Part shown: positions 60,821 through 64,000 of the stretch, piece by piece
Position numbering within the stretch: position 1 is the first letter of the stretch
How the letters are laid out: every line of letters starts with the position of its first letter
Origin: Achromobacter spanius
Lineage (GTDB): Bacteria > Pseudomonadota > Gammaproteobacteria > Burkholderiales > Burkholderiaceae_B
Reading direction: 5' to 3'
DNA length: 64,000 nucleotides
NCBI RefSeq assembly: GCF_003994415.1
Contig: NZ_CP034689.1
Location: forward strand, 4,092,001 to 4,156,000
Made by a program: the position numbers and the translations under genes
Notes under the pieces: generated by a model
The model's database searches: none
The model's input: only the letters and a program-made list of their open reading frames with translations
What the model was told of the DNA's origin: nothing

Positions 60821-61822
60821 ATGCACGCCCCCCTCGCGCGACGTCGGCTGCTCGCGGCCGCCACCTTGACGGCCATCGCCTTGACGCTACCCGCCGCCCA
60901 GGCCCAGGCCGACTACCCCGAACGCGACGTGAAGATCATCGTGCCCTTTCCCGCCGGCGGCACAACAGACATCGCCGCGCGCGTCGTGGCCGCCGAGCTG
61001 GGCAAGACGTGGAACAAGCCGGTGGTGGTGGATAACAAGGCGGGCGCGGGAGGCAACGTCGGCACGGCGGAAGCCGCGCGCGCCACCGCCGACGGCTATA
61101 CCTTGTTGATGGGCACTGTCAGCACGCATGCCATCAACCAATCCGTGTACAGCAAGCTGCCCTATGACCCGGTGAAGGACTTCGTGCCCGTGACGCTGGT
61201 GATACCCGTGCCGAACATTCTTGAAGTGAATCCCAAGTTCGCGGACAAGCACGGCATCCGCACGGTGGCCGACCTGATCAAATACCTGAAGGCGAACCCG
61301 GACAGCGTCAACATGGCCTCAACCGGCAACGGCACGTCCACGCACCTGTCGGGTGAACTGTTCCAGACCATGACGGGCACGCGCATGACGCATGTGCCGT
61401 ACAAGGGCAGCAGCCCCGCGCTGACCGACGTGATGGGGGGCTCTGCCGACCTGATCTTCGACAACCTGCCCTCGTCCATGGGCTATATCAAGGGCGGCAA
61501 GCTGCGTCCGCTGGCCGTGACCACCGCCGCGCGCTCGCCCGCCCTGCCCGACGTGCCGACCATGGCCGAAGCCGGCGTGAAGGGCTACGAGGCATCCAGC
61601 TGGTTTGGTTTGCTGGCGCCGGCGGGCACGCCGCCCGCCATCGTCGAAAAGATCCAGCGCGATGTGGCCGCCGCCTTGCAGCAAGCGCCGGTGCGCGCGC
61701 AATTGCAGGCGCAGGGCGCCACGCCGTCGGGCAACACGCCCGCGCAGTTCAAACAATTCATGGCGCAAGAAACCGCCAAGTGGGCCAAGGTAGTGCAAGC
61801 CTCGGGCGCCAAAGTCGACTGA
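60821..61822 (+). CDS. Bug family tripartite tricarboxylate transporter substrate-binding protein (II)
   Basis: 333-residue binding protein with signal peptide (LARRRLLAAATLTAIALTL, cleavage near Ala-Gln-Ala at 30) and the family motifs PERDVKIIVPFPAGGTTDIA, DGYTLLMGTVSTHA and HVPYKGSSPALTDVMGG. Start ATG 60821 with AAGGAG upstream; an earlier frame start has none. It heads the plus-strand unit and lies 73 bp before another bug gene of different sequence, so it is not a recent duplicate. Confidence 0.9.
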   Translation: MHAPLARRRLLAAATLTAIALTLPAAQAQADYPERDVKIIVPFPAGGTTDIAARVVAAELGKTWNKPVVVDNKAGAGGNVGTAEAARATADGYTLLMGTVSTHAINQSVYSKLPYDPVKDFVPVTLVIPVPNILEVNPKFADKHGIRTVADLIKYLKANPDSVNMASTGNGTSTHLSGELFQTMTGTRMTHVPYKGSSPALTDVMGGSADLIFDNLPSSMGYIKGGKLRPLAVTTAARSPALPDVPTMAEAGVKGYEASSWFGLLAPAGTPPAIVEKIQRDVAAALQQAPVRAQLQAQGATPSGNTPAQFKQFMAQETAKWAKVVQASGAKVD

Positions 61823-61836
61823 CCCCACGTAGATTC

Positions 61837-61868
61837 GGCCCGTGCGCAACGCGTGAGCGCCGGGCTTT
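61837..61868 (+). terminator. Weak hairpin between the two bug genes
   Basis: Interrupted stem GCCCG-GCGC/GCGC-CGGGC followed by TTTT. It could be an attenuator that lowers expression of the second bug gene and the dehydrogenase relative to the first. Confidence 0.45.
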
Positions 61869-61895
61869 TCATCACCACGCGAACCAGGAGACAAC

Positions 61896-62867
61896 ATGAA
61901 TAAACTGTTCTGCGCGGCCGCTGCGGCGGGCGCTGTGCTACTGGCCGGGCCGCTGGCCCAGGCCGCCGGTTACCCCGAAAAGCCGGTCACCATGATTGTG
62001 CCGTTCGTGCCGGGCGGCTCGTCCGACATCACGGCGCGCTCGGTCACGCCGATGCTGTCCCAGACCCTGGGCCAGACCTTCGTGGTCGAGAACAAACCCG
62101 GCGCCAACAGCGCCATCGGCGCGCAGGCCTTGGCCCGCAGCACGCCGGATGGCTACACGATGATGGTCGGCTCCATCGGCACCTTCGCCATCAACGAGGC
62201 GCTTTACAAGAACCTGGCCTACAACCCCAGTAAGGACTTCACTTACCTGACGCAGGCGGTGCGCAACCCGAACGTGCTGGTAGCAGCTACCAAATTTCCC
62301 GCCAGCACCGTTGCCGAACTGGTGGCCTATGCGAAGAAAAATCCGGGCAGCGTGTCTTACGCCTCGTCCGGCACGGGATCGTCGGACCACCTGTCCGCCG
62401 TGCTGTTTCGCCAGCGCACCGGCAGCACCGGCGTAGACGTGCCCTACAAGGGCGGCGGCGCCGCCATTGCCGACCTGCTTGGCGGACAGGTCAACGTGTC
62501 GTTCCAGAATCTGGGCGCGGTGCAAAACCACATCAAGGCCGGCAAGCTCAAGGCCCTGGCCATCACCGGGGATACGCGCGCAACCGATCTGCCCAACGTG
62601 CCGACGCTGGCCGAAGCCGGTATCAAGGACATGGTGGTGTATTCGTGGCAGGGGTTCGCCGTGCCCAAGGCCACGCCGCCCGACGTCGTGGAAAAACTGT
62701 CCAAGGCCTTGCAGGACGCGCTGCGCGACCCGAAGACCAAGCAGACGCTGCAAGGGCTGGGCTTTGAAGTCGTGGCCAACACGCCGCAGCAGTTCGCCGC
62801 GTTCCAGCAGGCCGAAGTGAAGCGGTGGAAGGACGTCATCCAGAAGGCCAACATCCAACTGGAGTAA
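61896..62867 (+). CDS. Bug family tripartite tricarboxylate transporter substrate-binding protein (III)
   Basis: 323-residue binding protein with a signal peptide ending Ala-Gln-Ala at about 24, then YPEKPVTMIVPFVPGGSSDITAR. The further motifs DGYTMMVGSIGTFAINEAL and DVPYKGGGAAIADLLGG are typical. Start ATG 61896 with CAGGAG upstream. The ligand loop near the N-terminal lobe differs from both other Bug proteins in the cluster, which suggests different substrates or affinities. Confidence 0.9.
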   Translation: MNKLFCAAAAAGAVLLAGPLAQAAGYPEKPVTMIVPFVPGGSSDITARSVTPMLSQTLGQTFVVENKPGANSAIGAQALARSTPDGYTMMVGSIGTFAINEALYKNLAYNPSKDFTYLTQAVRNPNVLVAATKFPASTVAELVAYAKKNPGSVSYASSGTGSSDHLSAVLFRQRTGSTGVDVPYKGGGAAIADLLGGQVNVSFQNLGAVQNHIKAGKLKALAITGDTRATDLPNVPTLAEAGIKDMVVYSWQGFAVPKATPPDVVEKLSKALQDALRDPKTKQTLQGLGFEVVANTPQQFAAFQQAEVKRWKDVIQKANIQLE

Positions 62868-62964
62868 GCGCCGGGCCGCCGGTCCGCCGAGCTCTCGGGC
62901 CGTCACGCGAGGGGGGTGCCTTGGGGCATCCCCTTAAGCGGCGTTCAAGCCTGAATCAAGTAGC

Positions 62965-63954
62965 ATGACCGTTTTCGCCACCCACACGTACGACAACATG
63001 ACCACCAAGCATCGCATCATCCAGGTCGGCTCGCTGGCCGGCTCCCCCTCCGCCAACCAGAACCTTGCCGACGGCTATGACGTCGTCGAACTGTGGAAAT
63101 TTCCCGACCGCAAGGCGGCGTTGGCCGAACACGGCAAGGGCATCACCGCCGTCGTTACGTCGGCCAATTTCGGCGCCGATGCCGAACTGATCAATGCGCT
63201 GCCTGACCTCAAAGCCATTTGCAGTTGGGGCGTGGGCTACGAAACGATTGATGTAGAGGCCGCCAAGAAGCGCGGCGTACAGGTCAGCAACACGCCCGAC
63301 GTGCTGACGGATTGCGTGGCTGATCTGGCTTGGGGCCTGCTGATCGCGGGCGCGCGCCGCATGGGCCAGGGCGAACGCTTCGTGCGCGCCGGCCAATGGG
63401 GCCAGGTGCATGGCAGCATTCCGCTGGGCCAGCGTGTCAGCGGCAAGAAGCTGGGCATTGTGGGCCTGGGTCGCATCGGCGAAGCCATCGCCAAGCGCGG
63501 CGCGGGTTTCGACATGGACGTGCGCTATCACAACCGCAGAAAGCGCGACGACATCGCTTATGGCTACGAGGCATCGCTGGTAGACCTGGCCGCCTGGGCC
63601 GACTTCCTGGTGGTTGCGACCGTGGGCGGACCCACCACGCGCCATCTGGTGAATCAGCCCGTGCTGGAAGCGTTGGGCCCCAAGGGCATCATCGTCAACA
63701 TCGCGCGCGGCCCGGTGATTGACGAAGCCGCGCTGGTGGCGGCGCTGGAAGCCGGCAAGCTGGGCTGCGCCGCACTGGACGTGTTCGAACACGAACCCAA
63801 GGTGCCGCAAGCGCTGATCGATACCGACAACGCCGTGCTGCTGCCGCACATCGGCAGCGCCACGCTGGAGACACGCCTGGACATGGAAAACCTGATGCTG
63901 GACAACCTGAAGTCCTACTTCGACACCGGGCGCGTGATCACGCCGGTGGAGTAA
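62965..63954 (+). CDS. D-2-hydroxyacid dehydrogenase / hydroxypyruvate-glyoxylate reductase (GhrB-like)
   Basis: Reduces a 2-keto acid (glyoxylate, hydroxypyruvate or similar) to the D-hydroxy acid. 329 residues, or 318 if ATG 62998 is used; neither start has a strong ribosome binding site. The catalytic triad is present: Arg in VNIARGPVIDE, Glu in DVFEHEP and His in LLPHIGSAT. The dinucleotide loop is GLGRIG, and the following His-Asn-Arg-Arg-Lys-Arg favours NADPH over NADH. 97 bp after the bug gene. A GGGGGTGCC/GGCATCCCC hairpin lies in that gap (about 62911-62933). Confidence 0.88.
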   Translation: MTVFATHTYDNMTTKHRIIQVGSLAGSPSANQNLADGYDVVELWKFPDRKAALAEHGKGITAVVTSANFGADAELINALPDLKAICSWGVGYETIDVEAAKKRGVQVSNTPDVLTDCVADLAWGLLIAGARRMGQGERFVRAGQWGQVHGSIPLGQRVSGKKLGIVGLGRIGEAIAKRGAGFDMDVRYHNRRKRDDIAYGYEASLVDLAAWADFLVVATVGGPTTRHLVNQPVLEALGPKGIIVNIARGPVIDEAALVAALEAGKLGCAALDVFEHEPKVPQALIDTDNAVLLPHIGSATLETRLDMENLMLDNLKSYFDTGRVITPVE

Positions 63955-63966
63955 GCATCACGCGGA

Positions 63967-63996
63967 TTGCGCGCATAGACCGCTTATCGCGCGCAA
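63967..63996 (+). terminator. Hairpin after the hydroxyacid dehydrogenase gene
   Basis: Perfect 8-bp arms TTGCGCGC and GCGCGCAA with a 14-base loop, 12 bp past the stop, just inside the window end. No U-tract can be judged because the window stops. Confidence 0.45.
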
Positions 63997-64000
63997 ATGA

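Overview
The window is GC-rich (mid-60s %) and almost fully coding, with short intergenic gaps, Shine-Dalgarno-led starts and many 4-bp ATGA/GTGA overlaps. Protein families and gene order point to a betaproteobacterium of the Alcaligenaceae, most likely Achromobacter or a close Bordetella relative. The signs are dimeric dUTPase, exbBD-lpxK-trm112-kdsB-adk, a large E. coli-like PutA, and three Bug-family (tripartite tricarboxylate) binding proteins. I see no rRNA, tRNA, CRISPR array, insertion sequence or prophage; this looks like chromosomal backbone with small accessory insertions.

Layout. 0-16 kb is mostly transport: dUTPase, an old-yellow-enzyme reductase, an ectoine-type ABC importer (ehuBCDA), an orphan LivK-like binding protein, OsmC, a NRAMP metal transporter with a Fur-like operator, a TetR/MFS pair sharing a large inverted repeat, and a complete branched-chain amino-acid ABC operon (livJ-HMGF). 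16-38 kb holds trifunctional PutA, the PqiABC envelope lipid-transport set, ClpA and ClpS split by a bacterial alpha-2-macroglobulin and PBP1C (pbpC carries a frameshift), a cold-shock protein, a DUF192 protein, a PcaF-type thiolase and a ClC channel. 38-53 kb holds a chemoreceptor, Fe-superoxide dismutase, exonuclease VII large subunit, a cluster of three DnaA boxes in a 350-bp gap, exbB-exbD-lpxK, an IgaA/UmoB-like membrane protein on the opposite strand, trm112-kdsB-adk, an SDR dehydrogenase, murJ, an orphan FecR-like protein and rpsT. 53-64 kb begins with a divergent lysR-lysA pair. It ends in a catabolic cluster of two divergent transcription units facing a shared promoter/operator region: dapA-family, gntR, ldh2, bug, HpaI aldolase on one side, and bug, bug, 2-hydroxyacid dehydrogenase on the other.

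How parts work together. The 55.7-64.0 kb cluster looks like a substrate-inducible pathway for an unidentified organic or sugar acid: three periplasmic binding proteins, an aldolase, a DapA-fold lyase with an altered active-site loop, two dehydrogenases and a FadR-type regulator. It is my best candidate for an undescribed system. Three conserved core gene blocks (clpS-clpA, lpxK-trm112, murJ-rpsT) each appear to have been opened by an envelope-related gene (alpha-2-macroglobulin/pbpC, igaA-like, fecR-like). All functional calls come from reading the translated sequence and remembered family features; no database search was run.
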